A DNA stretch of 64,000 bases from Vombatus ursinus (GCF_900497805.2 NW_020954550.1:33151479-33215478); one strand, 5' to 3'. Positions 11,720-22,835 are shown, counted from the first letter of the stretch. Program-made: numbers and translations. The notes: a model not told the origin generated them from the sequence alone.

Positions 11720-11974
11720 TTTTCCCCAAGAGTTTATTAGTTCTGAACTGATGAAAGTCATACATACTACTCTGTTTCACAGGAATAAAAGCATAAGTTG
11801 CCCAACTCAGTAATCTTTTGCTATGCAGAGTGCAGTTGTGCTCCAGGGACTCGAAGTACATATATTTTAAAAGACATTGTGTATCTCCAGCTCTCTTTCT
11901 TATGAAACTTAAAATTGGAAAAGCTTTATAGGGCCTAATAAAAGTAGAAATCAAAATAAAAAACAAAAAACCCA
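11720..11974 (-). repeat. Inverted-repeat arm A2 (unclassified repeat)
   Basis: It is the reverse-oriented partner of 10937-11187, separated from it by about 530 bp of unique sequence. The two arms could fold into a long imperfect hairpin. Confidence 0.8.
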
Positions 11975-12059
11975 GGGGGAACGCACTTCTTAATAGCTGA
12001 TATAATCCTGATTTGGTTTTGAATTTTTTATTACTGCAGTTGTATTTCTGCAAGCTACT

Positions 12060-12740
12060 TTCCAGGGAGGAAATTCATTCTCATTATACCCAAGGGAAGG
12101 ACCTAAAACATGACAATGTTTAGGTCAGGGATAACCACCAACCCTTCTACTGCCTCCCAGGAGTCTCTCCCCACTAAAGGAATTTTTAGTACCTAATGAT
12201 GAAGCCAGTGGCTGTCACTAGGTAAACTCCCTTTTCTTGAAAACCGGGAGTCTGGGAACAAGTCTGAAAAGTATACAACCAGCAAAACCAAGAGTAGCAT
12301 GATGGAAAAGTTCATCTGCCCCACCATCTTCACTATCAGAAGAAATTATCTCCAAACTATAGCAACATACAAGACAACCCATACTAGGAACCACAACAGT
12401 CACCATATTCCATGGCCATGTATAGATGTGAGTCTAGAGAAAAAATGTGGAAGAAATACCATATGGTAATGAGAGAGGAGTAGACTATGATACAGAACAA
12501 ACAGTACAGTTGTAATGCACAGTTCTAAAGTGCAAAAGGATTTTTTTTTACATACATGGATTTATTTGATCCCATAAATGACCCTAACAAAGTAGTTACC
12601 ACAGGCACCCACTGTAGGATCAAAACTCTTAATTGAACTGTTGCCCCCTTACACATAGCTAGTGAAGTTTGAGATGGTAATAAAAAATAATACTACGTAT
12701 CATCAGTCCACACAGACTTGGCCCATCTTCCTGCCACATA
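12060..12740. other. Non-coding stretch
   Basis: No gene or confidently assigned repeat. A possible decayed antisense SINE lies near 12550-12660. Confidence 0.45.
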
Positions 12741-12744
12741 CTTA

Positions 12745-12855
12745 GATGTAAGATAGTAAGTAAGTAAGATGGTAAGTAAGATAGTAAGACAGTCAATAAG
12801 TAAGATAGTAAGTAAGATAGTAAGATGTAAGTAAAATAAATAAATAAAAGAGAAA
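12745..12855. repeat. Degenerate TAAG/GATAG tandem repeat
   Basis: Irregular repeats of AAGATAGTAAG and AAGTAAG pass into AAATAAATAAAT. They produce a leucine/serine/tyrosine-rich spurious frame on the minus strand. Confidence 0.85.
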
Positions 12856-13039
12856 GAAGCATGATGTTAAAAGAGAAGGGGTGTATGATATAAAACAAAC
12901 AAATCAAAACTCCATAGAATACAGATCAATATGAAGAAAATTTTACCGAAGACCAGAAAATAAGAGGGTGTTGGGGGGAAGGAAGAATAAATCCTTTAGT
13001 GTATTTTGTGGGTTTGTGTGTAATTCTGTAAAACCACAA

Positions 13040-13155
13040 AATGAAAGCTTCACGAGGGCAGAAACTATCTTATTTTTGTCTTTGAATCCTCTATACTCAG
13101 CTGGACCTAGCACAGAATAGGCATGTGATAAGTATGTTTTAAACTGAATTCACTG
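13040..13155 (+). repeat. L2 3'-end fragment
   Basis: It reads GAAAGCTTCACGAGGGCAGA, then TTTGTCTTTGAATCC and GACCTAGCACAGAATAGGC, the conserved L2 terminus. Confidence 0.7.
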
Positions 13156-13454
13156 TGTAGTCCCTTCTTTGCTTCCAACACTGGTCTCAATGCTAATTCT
13201 ACTAGTAGAGTCCTCTTACTCTTATCTTTTTATTTCAAACATTATAAATACGTGATAAATGTTCATTTATATACCTCATCCACTAATTGTTATTTCAAGG
13301 CAGCACAACAGAACAAAATATCTCATTTGAAAGGCATTGTAAATTCCATTGTATATGATCATAGAAGGCAAATTCATCAGGGTTGTCTAGTATAGTCATC
13401 CTGACATGGCATTATAAGGAGGTTGTAAATGCACATGCCCACCAAGCACTGTCA

Positions 13455-13618
13455 TTTAGTCATTATGCATTTTTTTTTAGGCAATTGAAGTTAAGTGACT
13501 TGACCAGGGTCACACAGCCAATAAGTGTCATGTGTTTGGTCTGAGGCTGGATTTGAATTCAGGTCCTCCTGACTTCAGGGCCATAAAGCCCTGCACCCTG
13601 CACTACCTAGATGCCCCA
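13455..13618 (-). repeat. tRNA-derived marsupial SINE, antisense
   Basis: It reads as T-run, GGCAATTG, AAGTGACTTGACCAGGGTCA, GAATTCAGGTCCTCCTGAC and CTACCTAGATGCCCC, the complement of the SINE copies in the gene introns. Confidence 0.8.
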
Positions 13619-13744
13619 TATGCATTTTCTTAATTAATAAATGATGAGAGGATATCATGTGGAAGTCTGCAAAATTGTTTGATGCTAAAAGGAGTTTTTT
13701 TTAACTTGAAAAAATTAAGACACACTTTCCTAGAACACAGGAGT

Positions 13745-13972
13745 TTTGCTCTTGTTCAGTTGTGTCTGACTCTTGGTGACTCCATTTAGGGTTTTCTTGG
13801 CAAAGACACTGGAGTGTTTTTTCATTTCTTCTTCCAAGTGAGGAAACAGTTAAGTGACCTGCCCAGGGTCACACAGTTAGTAAGTATATGAGGCCAGATT
13901 TGAACTCAGGAAGATGAGTCTTCCTGACTCTGGGCCAGGTGCTTTATCTACTATGCCATCTACCTGTACTGA
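13745..13972 (-). repeat. Long marsupial CORE-SINE, antisense
   Basis: It contains TGTGTCTGACTCTTGGTGAC, GGTTTTCTTGGCAAAGAC, AGGGTCACACAGTTAGTAAG and AACTCAGGAAGATGAGTC. Confidence 0.85.
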
Positions 13973-13984
13973 AGTTAGAAGATA

Positions 13985-14185
13985 TTAATTCTTGACCTCT
14001 CTCTGCTGTTAACTTGCTGTAAGATTTTAATTCACTTAATCTCCTTGTACCTCAGTTTCCTCATCTGTTAAATGTCAACATTAAAATGTGTTCCATTGAC
14101 TTCATAGAGTTGTCATAAGGATCAAAGGAGGAAATCGATGAGAGTTTTGAAAAAAGTATAAAAGTAATATGTAAATGTAATTGTC
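13985..14185 (+). repeat. MIR-like SINE
   Basis: It contains CACTTAATCTCCTTGTACC, TCAGTTTCCTCATCTG and a 3' AGTTGTCATAAGGATCAAA block. Confidence 0.6.
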
Positions 14186-14817
14186 ACCATATGATATATA
14201 ACGTACAATGACATGGCATAGCATATATGTATGAAACTTTTTCCCAATGTAATTCCTCCATAGCCAAATTTACACATTCTTTAAAAGAAGCAAGGATCAG
14301 CCTAATACAATGCTAGACACAACTCAATGAAGTGAGGAAAGAATTCATAGAGCATATCATTTCGTATACCAAAATATGGACAGAGGAAAATTCTTCAATC
14401 TATAGTGATTATGGCACAAAGAAAAGATCATAATATTATGAAAAGTCATAGAAGCACAGGGAATCACACTCTTTCCTGAAAAAACTATGCCTACCTGTTA
14501 ACTAGGAGTTGACATGTTAACTCTTTTAGGCCCTGAAAAAGTTCATTGTCAGCAAAGCAAGAACTTATTAAATAGACCCAGGGCTAGTTCTATATATGGG
14601 CATATAACTCTTGGTTTCCTAACCCTCAAATGCCCATTTACCTGTGATCTACAATTCCTGTGATTAGAGTCATTAATGCTCAGGTGATAATGTCAAAGTA
14701 ATTGTCTTCAGGAAGCCCCACTTGTGATACCTTGCCTATTGGTAAATAGGACAGACAATTTTGGAGCGATAGATTAGGGTAATTTTATATAGAATTGGTA
14801 TCAGCTTCAAGAAAATT

Positions 14818-15062
14818 GTTGCTGTTGTTTGGTCATTTTCAGTCATGTCCAACTTCTCATATCCCATTTTTGGGGTTTTCTTGGCAAAAATACTGGAGTG
14901 GTTTGTCATTTCCTTCTCCAGCTCATTTTACAGATGAGGAAACTGAGGCAAATAGGGTTAAGTGACTTGCCCAGAGTCACACAGATAGTAAGTGTCTGAG
15001 ACCAGATTTGAACTCAGGAAGATGAGTCTTCCCGACTCCAAGCCCCACGCTCTATCTACTCT
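14818..15062 (-). repeat. Long marsupial CORE-SINE, antisense
   Basis: A well-preserved copy, with TTTGGGGTTTTCTTGGC, CATTTCCTTCTCCAGCTC, GAGTCACACAGATAGTAAG and GAACTCAGGAAGATGAGTC. Confidence 0.85.
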
Positions 15063-15064
15063 AA

Positions 15065-15200
15065 TACCTAAATGGCCTTCAGCATCAAGAATACCTGAGT
15101 TCAAATCCTATCTCTGACACATACTGGCTGTATGACCCTGAAAAAGTCATTTAACCTTTCAAAGTTCCAGTGAACACCCTAAGCCTCTAAGTTCCAGATG
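15065..15200 (+). repeat. CORE-SINE fragment
   Basis: It contains CCTGAGTTCAAATCCTATC, TGACACATACTGGCTG and AAAAAGTCATTTAACC. Confidence 0.65.
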
Positions 15201-15850
15201 AGAAAGGAATTTATAGTTTTCATATTAATCGATAGGATGCGTGTAATGAATATGCTAATAATTTAGTTTTCAAAAGAGCTGCCTCTCATAATGCAGTTTA
15301 AATAGATTAATCAAAACTCTGACAATGCTCACAATCACTAGACCTTAAGTGAAGCGAATCAAAGATTGAATTCCCCATCACAGAACTCTGGTCCTGTACT
15401 TTAGGGGAGGTGGTCACAACCCCAAAAGACTCGACTCCAGAATTGCTGTATTATGGGACTCATGGGTTTCTAAATGATTGTTTGTAATCCTCCTTCCCTA
15501 CTTGTGATTTAATTATATAACTTATGCTTTTACTTCAGCTAAGAAGAACATTCCTCATTCTGAAACTGATTAATTACCACAGACTAGTTGCCCATTGCCA
15601 TTGGAAGAATGATTTTCTTCACCAGGAGTTCCCTCTAACAATAAAATCATAGGTTCAGAGCTAACAAACAAAAAACAAATGAATTCATCAGATTAGTTGC
15701 TTGATGCTAGGATGAGCTATAGTGCCAATCATACTGGACAATCATGGCAGTTGCAAGCTCTGGGTAGGCAGGGGATAGACACACAGCAAAGATTATAAAG
15801 GCATCTGTTAGACCATAGAGAGCACACCTATGATAATAGATACCTAGGAT
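15201..15850. other. Non-coding stretch
   Basis: No gene or repeat recognised. Confidence 0.45.
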
Positions 15851-16115
15851 TGGTACCTGAACTCACTCCCCTCTGCGTCTGCTGCTCCACCTGGTTTCAA
15901 TTCCATGGAACAAAATCTCCCCTTGCCAGCTACCCTCTAGTTTCTTCCTACTTTCCTGCTTCCCTTTATGTGCTGTATCCAACACCACTCCCATTGGAAT
16001 ATAAGCTCCTTGAAAGTAGAAACTGTCTTTTTTTCTTATTAATTGTATCCCCAGTGCTTAGCATAGTGCCTGGCACATGGTAGGTGTTTAATAAATGCTG
16101 ATTGAATTGGATTGG
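15850..16115 (+). repeat. L2 3' region
   Basis: It ends with GGAATATAAGCTCCTTGAAA, CCCAGTGCTTAGCATAGTGC and TTTAATAAATGCTGATTGA, a clear L2 terminus. Confidence 0.8.
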
Positions 16116-16604
16116 ACCTGGAGGTGGGAGAAGAGGGGGAGAGACTGAAAGCAGAGAACTCCTAAAGGAAAAGGAAACATTCATTAAAGACTATTATGGT
16201 TTTGTCTACGGCAGGCCTTTCAGGGTCTTCAGAGAGAAAGGATTTTCTGAGAGTCACAAATAATAATTCCACCTCTAAGAGACTTGAAAAAAAAAAACAC
16301 CACAAACAGAAGCAAATAAGCCAACGAGGTTACTCCAAAAACAGAGATAAAAGGACTTCAAAATATAATAATGCACAGAAGAGGGCTTTCATCTAGGAGT
16401 ACACTATACAGAAGGAAGGAAAAAAATAAGGTGGGAAAAAGAGAACCCAATCTGTTGGCAGTATCTAAATAAATAGATTAAATGTTTTGTTTATAGGGCA
16501 AAACATCACAAAAAATAACAAAATACACTAACTTCTCACAGATGTGATTAGTTAGAGGTGACCCCTAGAATCATTTACTCCTAGAGCTCAAAAGCACTTC
16601 AAAA

Positions 16605-16790
16605 AGAGGCAGTGGGAAGGACAATTGGGATCACGGGGTTCAACCCTATGTCTCTGTTACTTCCTACTTGGGTGACCTTAGCCAAATTTCTTAACCTCCC
16701 TGGGTCTTAGTTTTCTCATCTGTAAAAAGAAGGGGGAAACTGGATTAGAGGGCCTCTGAGGTCCTTTCCAACTCTATCACCCATACTCCA
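16605..16790 (+). repeat. MIR-like SINE
   Basis: It contains GGGTGACCTTAGCCAAATT, TTCTTAACCTCCCTGG, TTTTCTCATCTGTAAA and GGTCCTTTCCAACTCTA. Confidence 0.65.
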
Positions 16791-17164
16791 TTTAAATTGT
16801 GATGAGGAAGTTCATTACATTGGTGGACAGCTCTAATTATTTGAAAATTTCTCCTTATACTGAGTAAAAATCTACTTCCCTGCAACTTCCTCCCCCTCAA
16901 CTGATCTCCCCTCAGGAGAGAGGAAGAACAAGTATAATTCCCCTTTCCCATGGTAGGATTTTGTGACTATTTGAGTATTAAAATCCCCATTACAAATGTT
17001 TCAAGCAATTTTCACACTCCTATAAACACAGTTTCTTTCCTTAAATTTACATCTTATAAATAATTCCAACTTATCTTTACAGGGTGTCTTAACTTTTTCA
17101 GCCTTTTCTCACACATGAAGCCTGATTCTTACCCTTTACTTTTGACTCTATGTAACTGAGGAGG

Positions 17165-17430
17165 GCAGCTAGGTGACACAGTTGATAAACCACTAGGCCT
17201 GGAACCAGGCCCAATTCATCTCCATGAGTTTGAATCTAGCCTTAGACATTTACTAACTGTGTAATTCTGGGCAAGTCATTTAACCCTGCTTGCCTCAGTT
17301 TCCTTGTCTGTAAAATAAGCAGGAGAAGGAAATGGCAAACCACTTCAGTATCTTTGCCAAGAAAAAAAAATCCAAACGAGGTCACAGGGAATTTGACATG
17401 ACTGAACCACTACCTCTGACTTCTGTTGGC
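17165..17430 (+). repeat. Long marsupial CORE-SINE, sense
   Basis: It starts GGGCAGCTAGGTGACACAG and includes GGGCAAGTCATTTAACCC, GGAGAAGGAAATGGCAAACC and TATCTTTGCCAAGAAAA, the plus-strand form of the antisense copies at 13745 and 14818. Confidence 0.85.
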
Positions 17431-17785
17431 TATTTGCTTGGAAACATGCATTTGTTTATTCACTATTCTCTGTATGTGATGGTCTTTTGACATATCCAAC
17501 GTTTGAATGGGAAGAACTTAGATAAGTTAGTGTAATCTAAGAGCTAATGTCCAGAGAAGTAAGCATCTTTTGTTTTGCACCACACTGTACCAGTAATAGA
17601 TGTAATTCTAGTCCACTACCCTTCATTGAGACAGGTGAGGAAAGGAACAAACACCCAGTCCCAGCCTTTCTCTCCTCCTGCTCCCTTCCAAGTGCAAATC
17701 AGTCTCCCCTGGCAAAGGCTGGACCAGATTCCAGACATCTATCCATGCATGCCATGATCTATATTTACACAATCCACATGGATAT

Positions 17786-17835
17786 TTACACACATATATA
17801 TATATATACATATCACAAACAAACACACACATCTT
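17786..17835. repeat. (TA)n/(CA)n microsatellite
   Basis: CACATATATATATATATACA followed by CA-rich repeats. Confidence 0.9.
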
Positions 17836-17844
17836 AAAGAGGCA

Positions 17845-18140
17845 GGGAAGTCACACAGTAGCTAGAGGGCTGAGCTTGGGTTCAAATCTGGCCTCAGATC
17901 CTTACTAGCTATGTGCCCCTGGGCAAGTCACTGAATCTCTGTGTGCTTCGATATAAATTGTAAGATGAGAATAATATTAGCTTAATTAATAGATTAATAT
18001 TAATAAAATTAGGATATTACCTAATTGGATAAAATTAGAATTGTTGTGAGCATCAAATGAAATAATACTTGTAAAAAGTCCTGAGCACATACAAAGTACA
18101 TAGTACATAGGAGGCACTTAATAAATACTTATTTTCCTCC
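17845..18140 (+). repeat. Full-length MIR/THER1-like SINE
   Basis: It has GGTTCAAATCTGGCCTCAGA, CTGGGCAAGTCACTGAATC, an expanded A+T-rich middle (ATTAATAG repeats near 17975-18035) and a tail with AGGCACTTAATAAATACT. Confidence 0.75.
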
Positions 18141-18234
18141 TTCATTCCTAATACAAGTATATAGTTATCCGGCATAAACAAATTTGAAGAAGAAACAGGA
18201 TGTTACATATCTTAGGGAGGAAGAGAATGGGAAG

Positions 18235-18580
18235 CATAGAACAATGGAAAGAGGACTGGTTTTGGAGTCATAAGATTTGGTTTCAAATCCCAGCTCAACA
18301 ACTTACACTTCCTGTCTGGCCTCAGAGAAGTATTTTAACTTCTCTGGACTTCATTTTAAAATGAGAAGGTTTAGTGGCACAGTGGATAGAGCACCGGCCC
18401 TGAAGTCAGGAGGACCTGAGTTCAAATCCGGCCTCGGACCAAACACTTATCACTTACTAGCTGTGTGACCGTGGGCAAGTCACTTAACCCCAATTGCCTA
18501 AAAACAAACAAAATAAATGAGGTTTAGACCAGTTGATCATTAAGGTCTCTCTCTGCCCTAATTATATGATCCTGTGTTCT
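18235..18580 (+). repeat. MIR-like SINE interrupted by a younger tRNA-derived SINE
   Basis: The outer MIR-like element (GTTTCAAATCCCAGCTC at 18280; resumes GATCATTAAGGTCTCTCTC at 18535) is split at about 18366-18510 by a SINE with GGATAGAGCACCGGCCCTG, GAGTTCAAATCCGGCCTC and CACTTAACCCCAATTGCC. Sequence near AAATGAG...GGTTT recurs on both sides and may be the target duplication. Confidence 0.8.
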
Positions 18581-18935
18581 AATAATAATAATAGCTAACA
18601 TTTATGTAGCACTTACTATGTGCCAGGGATTGTGCTAAGAGCTTTCTAATTATTATCTCATTTAACAATAATAATAATAGCTAACATTATATAGCATTGC
18701 CAGGCATTGTGCTAAGAAGCACTTTACAATTATTATCTTGTTTGATCCTCACAACAACCTTGGGAGATAGGTGCCATTATTATTCCTATTTCACAAATAA
18801 GGAAACTGAGTCAAACTGAGGTGAAATGATTTGCCCAGAGTCACACAGCTAGTAAGTGGCTATGGTCAAATTTGAACTCAGGTCTTCCTTACTCCACGTC
18901 CAAGGCTCTGTCTACTGCATCACCTAACAATCTCT
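18580..18935 (-). repeat. MIR/THER1-like SINE, antisense, with internally duplicated tail
   Basis: The block AATAATAATAATAGCTAACA followed by TGTGCTAAG occurs twice (18585 and 18666) before one CORE and head region (GAGTCACACAGCTAGTAAGT, GAACTCAGGTCTTCCTTAC). This suggests a partial tandem duplication of the tail, or two tails next to each other. Confidence 0.75.
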
Positions 18936-19159
18936 AGATAACATTAATGTGCCATTTACACAGTATCTCCAGTTAGCTGGACATCCCCCATAATCACTCT
19001 AATAGTAATACAAATATAAATATAAATCACTCCAAATTCCAAAATTCCCTTGCTCTTCAGTCCCTTTTTGGGATTCAAGTATTCAAAAACCTTATGATTG
19101 GTAAGCACTCAGCTTTCTGGCTTTGAGAAAGCTTGGACCTTCTCTGAATAGGGAAGTAG

Positions 19160-19240
19160 GCTATCTGTCTATCTATCTATCTACCACACATTTATATTTA
19201 CATACATACATATATATATACACATATACACACACATGTA
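19160..19240. repeat. (CTAT)n and (CATA)n microsatellites
   Basis: TATCTGTCTATCTATCTATC followed by ACATACATACATATATATA. Confidence 0.9.
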
Positions 19241-19289
19241 GCTCACAACATAGACTTCTCAGTTAGGCAGACAGTAAGTATTATCAAGC

Positions 19290-19800
19290 ATGTATTATAC
19301 CCCAGGCACTGTGTTAAGAACCGGGGATACAAAGAAAGGTAAAAAACAATCCCTGATCTCAAGGAGTTCACAGTCTAATGGGGGAAGACATCATGTAAGC
19401 AATCATGTACAAACAAATGGGAAAATTGGACATTTTCAACAAGGTGTAAGCCCTAGAATTTAAGGGAATTCAGAAAGTCTTCTTGTAAAAAGTGGGACTT
19501 TTTCTGAGATTTGAAGGAAGCCAGGAAAGGCAGGAGGCAGAGATGAGAAGGGAAGACATAGCAGGCATGAGGGACAGCCAGTGAAAATGTCCAGAGTTGG
19601 GAAATGGAGCATCTTGTGCAAGTAACCTTAAGGAGGCCAATGTTAGTGAATCACAGAGTAGAAGGGAGAAGGGGGAGCAGGGTAGTGAATGACTTTGATG
19701 AACGCCAAACATAGCATGTTATATATGATCCTAGAAGTGATAGGGAGCTATCACTCCCTACGGAGGGTGGACTAGAGTGCTTAAAGAAGGGAGATCATTG
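19290..19800 (+). repeat. Unclassified long interspersed repeat, copy 2
   Basis: It has CAGGCACTGTGTTAAGAACC, GGATACAAAGAAAGG, GAGTTCACAGTCTAATGGGG, GAGATTTGAAGGAAGCCAGG and AGGGACAGCCAGTGAAAATG. It is homologous to 3000-3840. Confidence 0.7.
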
Positions 19801-20065
19801 TATCTTCTTAGGATATTTCCTTCAAGACCTGACTAATGTACTTTCTCCTCCATGAAGATTTCTCCGATCCTTACCTTCTTCCTTTGGCTCCCTGGAGTTA
19901 GGAAAACCTGGGTTTAAATATTACTTCTGACACATACTAGTTGTATGACCATGGACAAATCACTTAACCTCTCAGTGACTCAGGCAACTCTTTAAAACTA
20001 GAAGTTACACAGCAATTGTCCATCTGCATGGATGGAGGAAGTTTCTAGTCCAAAAAGTCTTCTGG
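19790..20065 (+). repeat. L2 fragment followed by CORE-SINE
   Basis: 19800-19890 resembles the L2 'clinical' stretch (CTCCTCCATGAAGATTTCTC). From 19890 a CORE-SINE reads AAAACCTGGGTTTAAATATT and AAATCACTTAACCTCTCAG. Confidence 0.55.
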
Positions 20066-20597
20066 CAATAAAAGCCTAAGTCACACAGATACACATTCAA
20101 AGGGTACTCTGTGTTCAAGGTCTTACTTATTTTTTAATCCTCCACAGGACTTAGTCTAGTTTATTGCACACAGGGTGCTGTTTATTTGAATTGAATTGAA
20201 TCTGTATGTCATTATTTTAACACGATGATCCTTGTCCTTTCTCCAAAGCTCTGTCTTTTGATTGGAGAGTTTCTTAATTACCTCGGGCTTAGAGTAGGAT
20301 ACTTTCTAGTCTCAAAGGAGAATAGTCAGTCTCTTACATGTTACTCGAGTGGGTGCCAAAAACACTCTATTGACCCTGTTCTATCATTCTCTCAAGTAAT
20401 TTCCAAACTCTCCAGGTCCGATTCCAATTTTCTGTTTGGATGTGCAACCAGGACATTCCCTAAAGAATTCCCAGCCAGGCAGTCAGCCAAGCAGTTTCCA
20501 AGCACTTGAGCTCAGCCTCTTAGGAATACAAAGTGATATAACAATTAATTTTGCTCTAACTGGGTACTCTATGAAACTAGCTAAGTAGTATATATAA

Positions 20598-20759
20598 ATA
20601 AGAGGAAAAGGCTCAATAATATGATTTTCCAAAAATTTTGCTTCCTCCTTCTCCCGTGTAAGTCTCACAGGGTGGCTGAAATACTAATGAACTTCATTAA
20701 GAGTATCCCAGCAGCCATTGCCCAGCAGGAACTGAGGAGGATGCTGGGATACTGCCATC
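20598..20759 (+). repeat. Inverted-repeat arm B1 (unclassified repeat)
   Basis: It is homologous in reverse to 22667-22835. Shared blocks are AAATAAGAGGAAAA, TAAGTCTCACAGGG, AATGAACTTCATTAAGAGT and GAGGAGGATGCTGGGATACT. The shared part ends sharply at CTGCCATC. It is not recognised as a named family. Confidence 0.8.
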
Positions 20760-20829
20760 GCTTGCCTAAAGGCAAGACATACATGAAAAGGTTCAGTGTT
20801 TTCCTAGGGGTACAAGGCTAAATATAACA

Positions 20830-21345
20830 TAGACCCTTTTAACTCAAAATTAGACAAACCTCTGGGAATTAGGTGCTGTTCATGTTTGTATGCTTATGTT
20901 TTTTTGGGGAGGTTAAGAATTTATACATATCAATTTGTTCAAGTTTTTTTATTGTTCATTTACTCATATAAATAAGATAAGTCTTTACCATCTCAATGCT
21001 GTTTATTGTTCCCATTTCCCACAGCAAATTGCCCCTTTACCACCATCTGTTTCCTTTACTTTTCCTTTGCCACCTAAATAAATCTTCTTTTTTTTTCCTC
21101 TTATCTCCTCTTATTAGTTCTCAGGAGCACCCCACTCTTTTCTACAAGTCAAACTGTTTAGAAGAGAATCTGTATTTGAAATCTTTAGTCATGAAATCAC
21201 CAATTAAAAGCACATTGTCTCCTATCTGTCAGTTACTGCTGTCATCAGCATGGCTGGACAGATCACTAGGAGAAAAGTGGATTGCAGTTGTTAACTTTGC
21301 TACAAACTAATTGTGTAATCTTGGACAAGTCATTTCTTCATCTTT
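20830..21345. other. Non-coding stretch
   Basis: No convincing gene. The frame at 20996-21310 has no family similarity that I recognise. Confidence 0.45.
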
Positions 21346-21349
21346 CCAC

Positions 21350-21610
21350 AGCTAAATGGTATAATGGATTGACATGCTGGACTTGGAATGAGGAAGACCT
21401 GAATTCAAATCCTGACTCAGTCATTTAATAGCTGTATCATTCTCAAGTCATTTAGCCACTCTCAGTCTCTGTATTTCCCCTGTGAAATAGAAATAGTAAC
21501 AGAACCTACCTCCCTGGGTTGTTGTGGGGATCTAGTGAGATAACATGTAAAGTGCTTCATAAACCTTAAGGTACTATATAAATACTAGCTATTATCATTA
21601 TCTGTAAAAT
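21350..21610 (+). repeat. Full-length MIR/THER1-like SINE
   Basis: It contains GACCTGAATTCAAATCCTGA, CTCAAGTCATTTAGCC, GTTGTTGTGGGGATCTAGTG and a tail with ACTATATAAATACTAGCTAT. Confidence 0.8.
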
Positions 21611-21680
21611 GGTGACAATAATACCTGCCTTGCTTACTAAACAGAGGAATTGTGAAGATAAAATATGAGATACGGAAATA

Positions 21681-21805
21681 TCTATCCCATAAATGTAGAC
21701 TATGTCAATGTTTTCTGTATTTAAGTGTCATTGTTTTAGGAGAAATAGTATTATGGAAGAGAAGGATATGTGGTAACACTTTCTGGAGAGGGCATGAGTA
21801 GCCCA
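21681..21805 (+). repeat. Direct-repeat unit C1 (unclassified)
   Basis: It is homologous in the same orientation to 24007-24127. Shared features are AAATGTAGACTxTGTC, ATGTTTTCTG, AAxTGTCATTG-TTTAGGA and a CTGGAGAGGG block. Confidence 0.65.
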
Positions 21806-21872
21806 ATATAAAATATGTATATGAAAACTTCTTGAAGCTGTGAAGGTTTACACAAATATTAACTATAAGGAT

Positions 21873-22065
21873 AGAATGTAAGTATCTTGAGGGCAGGGGC
21901 TGCTTCATTTTTGTCTTTGAATTATTACTAGTGCCCAGATTAGTGCCTTGTAGGTAGTAGGAATTAACAAGTATTTATTGATTTTTATTAATTGATTGAT
22001 TGTCTTCATTACCACAATGCTTAGCACACAGTAAGTGCTTAATAAATGGTCATTCAATTGATTGA
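21873..22065 (+). repeat. L2 3' end
   Basis: It has AAGTATCTTGAGGGCAGGGG, TTTGTCTTTGAATTATT and AATTAACAAGTATTTATTGA, followed by a second partial terminus AGCACACAGTAAGTGCTTAA. Confidence 0.75.
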
Positions 22066-22666
22066 CTTCCTCACAAACCTAGGCCCCACTCAAATCTTCA
22101 ACGTGAAGAGCAACAGCATTGGAGACAGTCAGACAGAACGAAATGGATATCACAATGAGATTTACAGAGTGGGGAGTATACATGCCAAGGAAATCATGGC
22201 TCTCTCAAAGACTGGAAACATAAATCATACATGGTAGTATATTAGGGAGAAAGACCCTTGAGACAGAACATCTATAAAGCAAGTGTTTCCAACTGAACAC
22301 TATAGTATTACTGACTCATTTTTTCCTTCCCAATCAATATGTTTCCCTAGATTGGTATTTCTAAAACATGTGGTGAGGTTCCCTATAAATGTCAACATGG
22401 CTTGCCAATGACTTAAGGAATCACAGACATCCAAAACTGGTTTTCTGCCTGGTCTAAGGAAATGAAGGAGCAGTGGATTTGTAATCCACTGCCCTGGGTT
22501 TCATCCCTGGAATGGAGAGGCCACTCCTTCTCTGGGCCTTAGTTTCGTCATCTGAGAAATTAGGACTGGTGGGTATTAGCTTTTATGTTCAAGTCCTACA
22601 AATTCTGAGGCCATGTCAATGTGGTCATCATTGCCCTCTTATTTTAAGTAAATTCTGCTCCTTACT

Positions 22667-22835
22667 GATGGCAGTATCCCAGCATCCTCCTCAATTCCTG
22701 CTGGGTACTAGCTGCTGGGACTCTTAATGAAGTTCATTATTATTTTAGCAGCCCTGTGAGACTTACGTGGGAGAAGCAAGGATCGAGATTTTTGGAAAAT
22801 TACATTATTGAACTTTTTCCTCTTATTTACATATA
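22667..22835 (-). repeat. Inverted-repeat arm B2 (unclassified repeat)
   Basis: It is the reverse-oriented partner of 20598-20759 and begins sharply at GATGGCAGTATCCCAGC. The spacer between the arms is about 1.9 kb and contains a MIR-like SINE and an L2 3' end. Confidence 0.8.

Noticed and set aside
11706-12053. 115-codon minus-strand open frame with a paralogue at 10952-11236
   Set aside because: As a gene: the shared part is a dispersed repeat in inverted duplicate, differences fall at all codon positions, and one copy lacks an ATG. It is kept as a repeat finding.
12659-12907. Minus-strand frame rich in LLSYLLS repeats
   Set aside because: A product of the TAAG/GATAG tandem repeat, not a membrane protein.
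17547-17837. 96-codon plus-strand open frame
   Set aside because: Its end is made of TA/CA simple repeats and it has no family motif. Overlapping frames are open in other phases and on the other strand.
17845-18140. Possible tRNA gene in SINE heads (box B-like GGTTCAAATC)
   Set aside because: Box-B-like motifs occur in every SINE copy in the window, and no cloverleaf with an intact acceptor stem was seen. They are tRNA-derived SINE promoters, not tRNA genes.
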